The notes beneath the pieces were generated by a model. That model was given only the letters and a program-made list of their open reading frames with translations, was not told where the DNA came from and ran no database searches. Positions 30,071-37,460 of a DNA stretch of 64,000 bases are shown here, in pieces. The translations under genes were made by a program, and so were the position numbers. How positions within the stretch are numbered: position 1 is the first letter of the stretch; each line of letters starts with the position of its first letter. Source of the stretch: 'Cynodon dactylon' phytoplasma (GTDB taxonomy: Bacteria > Bacillota_I > Bacilli_A > Acholeplasmatales > Acholeplasmataceae); the NCBI RefSeq assembly GCF_009268075.1, contig NZ_VWOH01000001.1, forward strand, positions 1-64,000, read 5' to 3'.

Positions 30071-30076
30071 TATAAT
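30071..30076 (+). promoter_or_regulatory. Possible -10 box (TATAAT) for rpsO
   Basis: A perfect TATAAT lies 40 nt before the rpsO ATG, upstream of its AAGGAG ribosome site. No convincing -35 box is seen. Confidence 0.4.
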
Positions 30077-30116
30077 AACAATTATTAAAAAACAACAAAG
30101 GAGATATAAATAAATC

Positions 30117-30356
30117 ATGGTTTTAACTAAAGAACAAAAAAAAAAAATTATAAGAGAAAATTCTACAAAAGAAAATGATACAGGTTGTTGTCAAGTGCAA
30201 ATAGCTTTGCTTACTCATGAAATAGAAGAATTAAATAAACATTTAAAAAAACATCCTTCTGATTTTCATTCAAAAAGAGGATTACTAACTAAAAATAAAA
30301 AAAAAAATACTTTAATAAAGTATTTATATAATCAAAATAAAAACAAAACGAAATAA
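30117..30356 (+). CDS. rpsO: 30S ribosomal protein S15 (C-terminally short)
   Basis: Binds 16S rRNA early in small-subunit assembly. 79 residues against the usual 88-89. The RNA-binding core is present (ALLTHEIEELNKHLKKHPSDFHSKRGLL), but the protein ends about ten residues early, in a Lys/Asn-rich tail, without the usual YRELIxKLGLR end. AAGGAG lies 13 nt before ATG. The gene is monocistronic, followed by about 150 bp of A+T-rich sequence and then a hairpin. Confidence 0.94.
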   Translation: MVLTKEQKKKIIRENSTKENDTGCCQVQIALLTHEIEELNKHLKKHPSDFHSKRGLLTKNKKKNTLIKYLYNQNKNKTK

Positions 30357-30503
30357 TAAAAAAATACTTAAAAATAAAATTTTATATATTAATTAATTCT
30401 TCAATATATAACGTATATAATATAATATTTTAAAATTTTATTTTTTTTTATTAATTTTTTTTACTATAAATTTTTAATATTTTTAAAGATATTAAAAATC
30501 ATC

Positions 30504-30532
30504 TTCTTCAATAATATTGAAGAATTTTTTTT
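30504..30532 (+). terminator. Hairpin terminator between rpsO and tRNA-Gly
   Basis: A 21-nt perfect inverted repeat (TTCTTCAATA arms around one A) is followed by a run of eight T residues on the plus strand. It can stop rpsO transcription about 150 bp downstream. On the minus strand it lies just after the tRNA-Gly 3' end, with a weaker T-run. Confidence 0.7.
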
Positions 30533-30607
30533 TGGAGTGAACGAGGGGAATCGAACCCCCATCTTATGCTTGGCAAGCACACATAATGACCATTATACTA
30601 CGTCCAC
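30533..30607 (-). tRNA. tRNA-Gly (anticodon GCC)
   Basis: 75 nt. Acceptor stem GTGGACG/CGTTCAC, D-loop AATGGTCA, anticodon loop TTGCCAA giving GCC, T-loop TTCGATT, discriminator T and encoded CCA. Canonical throughout, including G19 and C56. Confidence 0.97.
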
Positions 30608-30741
30608 AAAAATGTAAAAAAAATAAATATATAATAAAAAGTATTGAACCATAAAAAAAATTACATACTTATTTTATAATATTTTTAACTAAATTAATAT
30701 GAAAAAATATTTATTTAATAAAAAAATAAAAAATTCATAAA

Positions 30742-30816
30742 TGGTGCCCTTAACAAGAATCAAACTTGTATCTTATCATTACCATCGATATGTTCTAATC
30801 ATTAAACTATAAGGGC
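30742..30816 (-). tRNA. tRNA-Thr (anticodon GGT)
   Basis: 75 nt. Acceptor stem GCCCTTA/TAAGGGC, D-loop AATGATTA, anticodon stem TATCG/TGATA with loop ATGGTAA giving GGT, T stem ACAAG/CTTGT with T-loop TTTGATT, discriminator A and encoded CCA. Compared with the canonical tRNA, position 19 is A in place of G and position 56 is T in place of C; the two changes together preserve the tertiary base pair as A-U. All stems are intact, so it looks functional. Confidence 0.94.
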
Positions 30817-30832
30817 TTTTTTTTAAATTATA

Positions 30833-30901
30833 GATTAGGTAATTTTTAAATATTTTCAATTTTAAATTTTAAAAAAATGAAAATCATTTTATTACCTAAT
30901 C
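30833..30901. repeat. Long inverted repeat between the malate symporter and tRNA-Thr
   Basis: Perfect 11-bp arms (GATTAGGTAAT, 30833-30843; complement at 30891-30901) are separated by 47 nt that also contain a shorter TTTTCA/TGAAAA pairing. On the minus strand it lies after the symporter stop and before the tRNA. It could be a transcript 3' end, a processing site or a regulator site. A TATAAT on the minus strand (30827-30832) lies between it and the tRNA. Confidence 0.6.
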
Positions 30902-30979
30902 ACTTATATTATAATTTATAATTTGTTTACTAATTATTTCTTTTATTCTTTATATTATTTTAATATTATATTATTTTTT

Positions 30980-32401
30980 TTAATAAATATAGCTAAAACT
31001 TATAGAAGCTAAAGAGAAAATAATAGGACCTACTACTCTAGTAGCAATAGTAGCAAAAGGTAATAAATCCATTCTATTACTAATCGCCATTACCCCTATA
31101 TTTCCTGTTCCTCCTATACTATGAGAACAAATTCCAGCTGTTAAAGCGGCTTCTAAAGGATAAAAACCAAAAAAACTTGATAATAAAAAAGTAATTAAAA
31201 CTACTAGTATTAAAGAAAAAGAAACCATTAATAAAATATTTCTGTTAGTTATACATTTAATTAACTCACTAAAATTAGTAGTTAAACCTAAACCTGCTAA
31301 AACAGGAGCAGTAAAATTAGTCATCATAAACTGTCCGGTCTGAGAAACAAAAATTTGATTTTTATCAGACATTAAATGAAAAATCTTAACTATCAATAAC
31401 AATAATATAACATAAACCATTGCATCCAATTTAAAAGAAAATTTACTCGCAAAAAACGTATTTATTACATTACCGACTGAATAAAAAGCAAATATTATTA
31501 ACATACCCATACCAATATTTTGGTATTCTAAAATACTTTTTTTAGCATTTTTATTATTATCAGAAAATGACATTTGTTTCTGTTTTTTTTCTAAAGAACC
31601 TTTACCACTAAAAATAGTTTTATCAAACATAACAAATAAAATACCAGATAAAAATATGCTTAAAACTCTAGCTAACACTAAAGGAGCTAATATAGCTGTT
31701 CTTATTGAAGAAGCATCTTTTTTGAAAAAATCTAAATAAATTCCATTAGCAAATCCATTAATTCCTAAATTGGTTCCTCCATTTGTTAAAGGAACTAAAA
31801 CAAAAAAAATTGAATCAAAAAAAGAACCTTTTGATTTGTCCTTAAATATATCAGGACATTGATAAGATAATAATTTTCCTAAAAAACCTGTTATCAAAAT
31901 AGATAAAAAAACAGAAATTAAAGTCAAAGGAATAAATTTAAAAATAGACCTTTTTAATAAATCTCTATCAACACTCAAAATACTACCAGATATAACTATT
32001 GTGATAAAAAACTGCGAGAAATTAATTCCTATTCCATCATTCGAATTAGAAACAGAAGTTTTATTAAAAAAAAGTTTATCAAAATAATATGCTATATCCG
32101 GACTTATAATTTTTTTATATACCAAAAAAGAAGGTAATAAAATACACAATAAAAAACCAAGACCAAACTTATTCAATATAGGTATATTTTTTCCGACAAA
32201 ATCACAAAATATACCCAATAACATCATAATAAATAAAGGAGTTATTAAAGGATGCCATAATGATTTTATTAATGAAGGGTTTTGAGTTATATAAAAAATA
32301 TTCAAAATTCCCATAAGAGCGAAAAGAAAAAATACATAAGTTTGAAAACCAAAAATTCTCTTTTCTTTAAAAAATTTAATGACTTTGTTTTTATTAACCA
32401 T
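30980..32401 (-). CDS. mleP: 2-hydroxycarboxylate:sodium symporter (malate/citrate type)
   Basis: Imports malate or citrate. 473 residues with about 11 hydrophobic segments. The family's two pore-loop motifs are visible: a variant NGGTNLGING in the first half and SIGGTGNIGVMAISNR in the second, followed by ATRVVGP with the substrate-binding arginine of CitS-type carriers. The family includes CitS, CimH and MleP; phytoplasma members are generally taken as malate carriers, which fits the malic enzyme at 4.1-5.2 kb. The exact substrate is inference. Upstream on the same strand is pyk. Confidence 0.9.
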   Translation of the reverse strand: MVNKNKVIKFFKEKRIFGFQTYVFFLFALMGILNIFYITQNPSLIKSLWHPLITPLFIMMLLGIFCDFVGKNIPILNKFGLGFLLCILLPSFLVYKKIISPDIAYYFDKLFFNKTSVSNSNDGIGINFSQFFITIVISGSILSVDRDLLKRSIFKFIPLTLISVFLSILITGFLGKLLSYQCPDIFKDKSKGSFFDSIFFVLVPLTNGGTNLGINGFANGIYLDFFKKDASSIRTAILAPLVLARVLSIFLSGILFVMFDKTIFSGKGSLEKKQKQMSFSDNNKNAKKSILEYQNIGMGMLIIFAFYSVGNVINTFFASKFSFKLDAMVYVILLLLIVKIFHLMSDKNQIFVSQTGQFMMTNFTAPVLAGLGLTTNFSELIKCITNRNILLMVSFSLILVVLITFLLSSFFGFYPLEAALTAGICSHSIGGTGNIGVMAISNRMDLLPFATIATRVVGPIIFSLASISFSYIY

Positions 32402-32488
32402 AAAAATATTGATAATCTCCTCTTATTTAATATTTTATATTCTTATTTTTTTTATTAAATAAACAAAAATATAAAAAAAGATATGTCT

Positions 32489-33841
32489 TCAAAATTCAAT
32501 TTTTTTAACTTCTAAATTATTATCTTTTACTAAAATTAAATTATTAACATCCATATTATTTTTAATTAAAATTTGAACATTATAATCTAATTCGCTTTTT
32601 TCTAGTATAGGATAAATACTAAAATTTAAAGATAATAATCTTGATTCTTTTAAATTAGAAACAAAAGCAAAAACAGGAACAGAAGGATGAAATTTAGAAA
32701 TATTATATGCATCTTCAAAATTATAAACCACTATAGCTGCAATAGGCAAATTTAAAGACATTTGAACTGCATTTAATAGTAAACTTTCTCTAAAATTTTG
32801 AGGATTATATATTTTTGAAAAAAATTCATAATTTAATGTTTTTTCAGCATTATTATTAATTTTTTTCATATATTCAGTAGATTCAATTGGATAAAAACCT
32901 GAAGCTGATTCGCCTGAAAGCATAGTAGCACTTGTACCTTCTCTAACAGCATTAAAAACATCTGAAATTTCAGCTTTAGTAGGTCTTGAATTTTTTTGCA
33001 TTGATTCTAACATTTGAGTAGCAACAATTACAGGTTTTCCCTTAACCAAACATTTCTGAATAATAATGCTTTGATACAAAGGAACAGTTACATCTTTTAT
33101 TTCGATTCCTAAATCTCCTCTAGCAACCATAACACCATCAGCAACTTCTATAATTTTATCTATATTGTCAATACCAGACTGATTTTCTATTTTAGCAATA
33201 ATTTTAATCTTACTATTTTTGTAATTATTTAAAATATTTTTAATATCTATTATATCTTGAGCTGTTCTAGTAAAAGAAGCCGCGATATAATCATAATCAT
33301 TCTCAATAGCAAAAACAATATCCTTGTAGTCTTTATCAGAAATAAAATTCATTTTTAAATCAACATTAGGAACATTAATACCTCTACGAGATTTAACTAT
33401 ATGAGTATTTTTAGCTTTAGTAATTAATTCTCCATTTTTTTTATCAATTACTTCTAATTTTAAAAAACCATCATCTAAATAAATAATATTTCCTATATTT
33501 AACTCTTCATAAAAATTAGGATAAGTAACAGAAAAAATATCCTTATTACCTAATACTTTATAAGAAGCAATCTTGACTAATGAATCTTGTTCAATAGTTA
33601 CCTCACCATCAAAATCATGAGTTCTAATTTCAGGACCTTTAGTATCTAATAAATTAGCAACACTAGTTTTTAATTTTTGATTTAAAGATTTAATGATATT
33701 CAAAATATTTTTTGTTTTATCATAATCAGCATGTGAAAAATTAAATCTAGCAATATTCAAACCTGAATTTATCATTTTTTCTAAAATTTCTTCGTTATAG
33801 GTTGAAGGACCTATAGTACAAATAATTTTGGTTTTATTCAT
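32489..33841 (-). CDS. pyk: Pyruvate kinase
   Basis: Makes pyruvate and ATP from phosphoenolpyruvate. 450 residues. KIICTIGPST, ARFNFSHADYD, DTKGPEIRTHDF, the IIAKIENQSGIDNID segment, VARGDLGIEI, ATQMLESM and LSGESASGFYP are all present. The C-terminal domain is short, without the extra PEP-utiliser domain of Bacillus. The best ribosome site (GAAAGG) is 19 nt before ATG, and a 17-nt perfect inverted repeat almost fills that space. Confidence 0.97.
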   Translation of the reverse strand: MNKTKIICTIGPSTYNEEILEKMINSGLNIARFNFSHADYDKTKNILNIIKSLNQKLKTSVANLLDTKGPEIRTHDFDGEVTIEQDSLVKIASYKVLGNKDIFSVTYPNFYEELNIGNIIYLDDGFLKLEVIDKKNGELITKAKNTHIVKSRRGINVPNVDLKMNFISDKDYKDIVFAIENDYDYIAASFTRTAQDIIDIKNILNNYKNSKIKIIAKIENQSGIDNIDKIIEVADGVMVARGDLGIEIKDVTVPLYQSIIIQKCLVKGKPVIVATQMLESMQKNSRPTKAEISDVFNAVREGTSATMLSGESASGFYPIESTEYMKKINNNAEKTLNYEFFSKIYNPQNFRESLLLNAVQMSLNLPIAAIVVYNFEDAYNISKFHPSVPVFAFVSNLKESRLLSLNFSIYPILEKSELDYNVQILIKNNMDVNNLILVKDNNLEVKKIEF

Positions 33842-33843
33842 AA

Positions 33844-33866
33844 ATATTATTTAATAATATCCTTTC
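33844..33866 (-). promoter_or_regulatory. Ribosome binding site of pyk separated from ATG by an inverted repeat
   Basis: On the minus strand GAAAGG (33861-33866) is followed by ATATTATT-A-AATAATAT (33844-33860), then TT and the ATG. A 7-bp stem there would bring the ribosome site close to the start codon; if this forms it could tune translation. Confidence 0.45.
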
Positions 33867-34642
33867 AAAATTTAAAAATTTAAAAAAATAATAAACAATA
33901 TAAATTATAAATCACAATATAAATAATAAAATAATATAACTAATAAACTCACCAAATAATATTATAAATACTAAATAACAATAAATATAATTATTTACTT
34001 TTAACTTCATTTATTTTTAATAATTAAAATAATATAAATCTTGAATAATCATTAACTAAAATAATTGATCATATAAAATTATGAACTTAAAAAAAATTAA
34101 AAAAAATAAAAAAGACAAAAATAAAATTTATTACTATATTTTAAATTTTTTTATTTAAAATAATTGTTTAACGAAAAGTTTAATACTATAATAATTTTTA
34201 TTTTAAATTAAGGTTAGTAAAAATATAAAAAAACATTCAAAAGAGTCAAAGGGTTATATCTATTAATTATTTTTTTAAGCTTAAAGTTTATTTTTTAATT
34301 TTTTTTTCAATATTTTCATCATTTTTAAATTTTTTTCACTAATTTTATTCAATATTAACTTCTATATATACACACTTAAAATATTTATTACTAAATTAAA
34401 GTGTAAATAATAAGTTTGATGTTAACCATAAAAAAACGAGACCAATAAAAAGTTGTTTTTTGACTAAAAAATAAAAGAAATAACTCTTTTAATTTTTAGT
34501 AATCTAAGTCAACTTATTTATTAACTACTGGTAGTATAACTAAAAAGAAAAAAAGTCAACATAAAAAGATAGTGAACTTTTTTAAAAAAAAGTTATTATA
34601 AAGTGAATATAATTTGAAAGAAAGGTATTATGAGAGTTTATT
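33867..34642. other. Gene-free A+T-rich intergenic region upstream of pyk
   Basis: About 780 bp with no ORF I can support on either strand. It contains long A and T tracts and several short near-repeats of AAGTCAAC (about 34500-34560). Those copies read as TTGACTT on the minus strand, and one is followed 15 nt on by TATACT, so they might be promoter remnants. Together with the next 1 kb this looks like a scar left by mobile-element decay. Confidence 0.5.
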
Positions 34643-35039
34643 ATGTTTGAAGCATTTATTAATTATTTTGTTAATTTTTGTGAATTCTTTTTATTCTTAT
34701 TTAGTATTGTGAGAATTTATAAATATTTTTTAAGACCTTATTATTATTGTTATTTGAAGAAAGAATATAAAATATGTTTTTTTAAAGAATAAAAATAGAA
34801 AGGCTAATATTAATAAAACAGAAAAGAAATATTTTATTCATTGGTTTCCCGCTATTGAAACTTGTTTAATCTCAATCACTTTATATCCGTTTTTATCAAA
34901 ATTATATATTTTCATTTTTGGACATAATTATTTATTTTTGTTTAAGTTTTTCTATATTATTTATGTTTTTTTGCCTGCTATTTTTTTTATTGTTTTTTTG
35001 ATATCGACAAAATTAAAAAGAAAATTTAAAGAAATATAA
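34643..35039 (+). pseudogene. Small membrane protein gene split by a +1 frameshift at a T7 run
   Basis: The first part (34643-34792, 49 codons) starts with ATG after a GAGAG ribosome site and encodes a Phe-rich membrane segment (FFLFLFSIV). A second frame, open from 34758 and ending at TAA 35037-35039, has no ATG. It encodes KYFIHWFPAIETCLISITLY and then another strongly hydrophobic stretch. The frames overlap at a run of seven T (34777-34783); removing one T would give a single protein of about 130 residues with two or three membrane helices. It may be a pseudogene, a phase-variable gene or a sequencing error. I do not recognise the family. A strong terminator follows. Confidence 0.6.
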
Positions 35040-35060
35040 ATATAGATAATATTAAGTAAA

Positions 35061-35101
35061 GTAAAAAAACCAACTTTAATAGCAATAGCTGGTTTTTTTA
35101 C
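35061..35101 (+). terminator. Rho-independent terminator
   Basis: Perfect 12-bp arms GTAAAAAAACCA (35061-35072) and TGGTTTTTTTAC (35090-35101) enclose a 17-nt loop, right after the split membrane gene. It could work on either strand. Confidence 0.75.
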
Positions 35102-35142
35102 TAATCAAATATATCCTTTTAAAAAAACATTTTTAAGACTTC

Positions 35143-35418
35143 TTAATTTTGAGTAGGTGAGCCTTTCTCACTAAAACTATGTTGAATTTTTTTTTCTTTC
35201 ATGGTTTGTTATAAAACGTTATTTACATATTGAGTACCTTTATCAGAATGAATTAAACAATTATTAAGAGTAGTTGGTAATTTTTTTAAAGTATCTAGTA
35301 CTAATTCCACATCAGGTTTATCTGATACATGATATGCTAACACTTCTCGGTTAAAAAAATCGATCATTACTGATAAATACATAAATTTATAACACTTGTT
35401 TAATTTAGTTATATTTTA
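35143..35418 (-). pseudogene. IS3-family (IS150 group) transposase OrfB remnant
   Basis: On the minus strand the frame reads KFMYLSVMIDFFNREVLAYH, then about 30 residues to CLIHSDKGTQYVNNVL, a TAA stop (at about 35191-35193), and on in frame to IQHSFSEKGSP. This is the integrase core of IS150-group transposases around the second catalytic aspartate (HSDKGTQY). The N-terminal part with the first aspartate and the C-terminal part with the catalytic glutamate are missing, and one internal stop is present, so it is dead. No OrfA, matching terminal inverted repeats or target duplication were identified. Confidence 0.88.
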
Positions 35419-35627
35419 AAATTAACTAAATAGAATAAATAAAACTATTTTATATAAAATAAAGTTTTTATATTATTAAGTGACTTATAATTTCATAATT
35501 TTAAAAATAAAAAATCTAAAATTCCACTTTTTAAAAAGTCTTTTATCAAAAAAAGATATAATAATCTCCGTTAATTGAACTTATTAGACAACATATTACA
35601 GTCCATAAAATTTCCATTATAATGTTG

Positions 35628-35655
35628 TTGATTTTGTAAAAAAATATTATATAAT
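35628..35655 (+). promoter_or_regulatory. Promoter of the cold-shock protein gene
   Basis: TTGATT (35628-35633) and TATAAT (35650-35655) are 16 nt apart. The start codon is 52 nt beyond, after a short leader with AAGGAG. Confidence 0.65.
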
Positions 35656-35707
35656 GAAAGAGGTTATTCAAGACTAATTACAAAAAAAGGAGTTTTATAA
35701 TAAATTC

Positions 35708-36145
35708 ATGACTAAATTTCGAGGCACTGTAAAATGGTTTGACCCAACAAAGGGGTTCGGTTTTATAACGTCAGTTCAAAAGGTAGAAGACGAATCAAAA
35801 TGTATAAAAATACATGATGTTGAACAAAAAGATAGCGATAAAGACGCAGTAGATAAATGGATGAAAAATGCAGAAGGTGAAAAAGATTTAGTTACAAAAG
35901 ATATCTTTTGTCATCATACTTCAATAATAAGAGAGAGTAGTTTTTCAGAAGCAGATTCGCATCAGAGAAATTCATTTCATAGTAACGAAAATGATCAAAG
36001 AAACTATGTTGTTAAAAAATTAAAACAAGGCGACAAAGTAGAGTTTGTTATTTGTTGGTCAAATAAAACTGTCGACAATCAAAAACAACCACAAGCAATT
36101 GATGTTATAGCATTAACACAAGAAGAAATATCAGAAACAGAATAA
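35708..36145 (+). CDS. Expanded cold-shock-domain protein
   Basis: 145 residues, about twice a bacterial Csp. It begins as a cold-shock domain (FRGTVKWFDPTKGFGFIT, containing RNP1). It then has an insertion of about 40 polar residues before the RNP2 strand DIFCHHTSI (VFVHHSAI in CspA) and a second, Ser/Asn/Gln-rich insertion of about 25 residues. The last strands follow (VVKKLKQGDKVEFVI, QAIDVIAL), with an acidic tail. Nucleic-acid binding is therefore likely. The coding sequence is visibly richer in G and C than its neighbours. It has its own promoter and terminator and sits beside a transposase scar, so horizontal acquisition is possible. Confidence 0.9.
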   Translation: MTKFRGTVKWFDPTKGFGFITSVQKVEDESKCIKIHDVEQKDSDKDAVDKWMKNAEGEKDLVTKDIFCHHTSIIRESSFSEADSHQRNSFHSNENDQRNYVVKKLKQGDKVEFVICWSNKTVDNQKQPQAIDVIALTQEEISETE

Positions 36146-36199
36146 AAAATAAGTAAAAATAAGCAATTGTTATAATTGTTATAAAAATAAATTAATAAT

Positions 36200-36238
36200 A
36201 AAAAGGACTTTATTGCAAATTATAAAGTCTTTTTTTTA
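36200..36238 (+). terminator. Rho-independent terminator after the cold-shock gene
   Basis: Stem GACTTTA/TAAAGTC flanked by A5 and T-run, with a 10-nt loop, about 55 bp after the stop codon. Confidence 0.85.
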
Positions 36239-36290
36239 TAATTTAAATTTATTTTTTACAACTAAAGAATATATTAAGGAGTTACTATAA

Positions 36291-37436
36291 GTGAAAAAAT
36301 TTAGTTCCGAATCAGTAACAAAAGGGCATCCTGATAAAATAGCAGATCAAATTTCAGATACTTTATTAGATGCTTATCTATTAAATGATAATAAATCTCG
36401 AATTGCTATAGAAACAGTAGTAACAAAAAATAAAGTTATTCTCTTAGGAGAAATAAAATCTAAACATAAACTAAATAAAAAAGAAATTGAAAATTTAGTT
36501 AAAAAAACAGTTAAAGAAATAGGATATATCAACAAAGAAGATAACTTTTATTTTAAGAATATAAAAATAATTAATTTTATTCAAAAGCAGTCTGATGAAA
36601 TCAGTAGAGTAGTAGAAAAAAAAGGAGCAGGAGATCAAGGTTCAATGTTTGGTTTCGCAACTAATGAAACTCCGATTTTTTTACCATTAAGTTTTTATTT
36701 ATCTAAAAAATTATCTGATAAATTAACAAAAGTAAGAGAAAATAAAGAAATAAGTTTTTTAAAACCAGATGGAAAAACACAAATAACTTTAGTTTACGAT
36801 CAAAACAATAAACCTTTATATATAGATAATATTATTATTTCTTGTCAACATGAAAAGAATATTGAAAAAAAATATTTAGAAAAAGAAATTATAAATAAAG
36901 TTATAACAACCACAATAAACAAATCATTAATTACTTCCAAAACTAAAATGTATATAAATCCTTCTGGCAGTTTTATAGTTGGTGGTCCTGATGCAGACAC
37001 TGGATTAACTGGTAGAAAAATAATACAAGATGCTTATGGTAGTGAAATTCGTCATGGAGGAGGATGTTTTAGTGGTAAAGATGCTACAAAAGTAGATCGT
37101 AGTGGAGCATATATGGCAAGATATTTAGCCAAAAACATTGTAGCATCTGGTATTTGTAGTAAATGTGAAATTCAAATTTCTTACGCAATAGGACTAGAAA
37201 AACCAACTAATTTATATATAAATACATTCAAAACTAGTAAAGTTGAAGAATTTTTAATAATGCAGATTATTAAAAAAAATTTTGACTTAAGTCCTCAAGG
37301 AATTATCAAAAAATTAAATCTGGATAAACCTATTTTTTCTATTACCTCTAAAGAAGGTCATTTCGGCAGAAAAGATAACTTATTTGCTTGGGAAAGAATA
37401 GATCAAAAAAAAATTTTTTCAGAATTATTATATTAA
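36291..37436 (+). CDS. metK: S-adenosylmethionine synthetase
   Basis: Makes S-adenosylmethionine from methionine and ATP. 381 residues. SVTKGHPDKIADQISD at the N-terminus, GAGDQGSMFGFATNET (methionine loop and ATP site), GGPDADTGLTGRKI and GGGCFSGKDATKVDRS are intact. The start is GTG, preceded by AAGGAG with 9 nt spacing. The methylation methyl donor would serve RsmI in this window. proS follows 24 nt downstream, probably cotranscribed. Confidence 0.97.
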   Translation: MKKFSSESVTKGHPDKIADQISDTLLDAYLLNDNKSRIAIETVVTKNKVILLGEIKSKHKLNKKEIENLVKKTVKEIGYINKEDNFYFKNIKIINFIQKQSDEISRVVEKKGAGDQGSMFGFATNETPIFLPLSFYLSKKLSDKLTKVRENKEISFLKPDGKTQITLVYDQNNKPLYIDNIIISCQHEKNIEKKYLEKEIINKVITTTINKSLITSKTKMYINPSGSFIVGGPDADTGLTGRKIIQDAYGSEIRHGGGCFSGKDATKVDRSGAYMARYLAKNIVASGICSKCEIQISYAIGLEKPTNLYINTFKTSKVEEFLIMQIIKKNFDLSPQGIIKKLNLDKPIFSITSKEGHFGRKDNLFAWERIDQKKIFSELLY

Positions 37437-37460
37437 TATAAAAGGATTTGAATAAAATTT

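Noticed and set aside
34081-34158. Possible 25-residue peptide MNLKKIKKNK...
   Set aside because: Too short, no ribosome site, and only low-complexity Lys/Asn/Ile content.
34500-34565. Promoter-like AAGTCAAC/TTGACTT copies
   Set aside because: The only nearby -10-like box gives a 15-nt spacer and there is no gene directly downstream; chance is as likely in this composition.
35578-35610. Possible insertion-sequence end near ATTAGACAACA
   Set aside because: It faintly recalls IS150-group ends, but orientation relative to the transposase fragment is wrong and no partner repeat was found.
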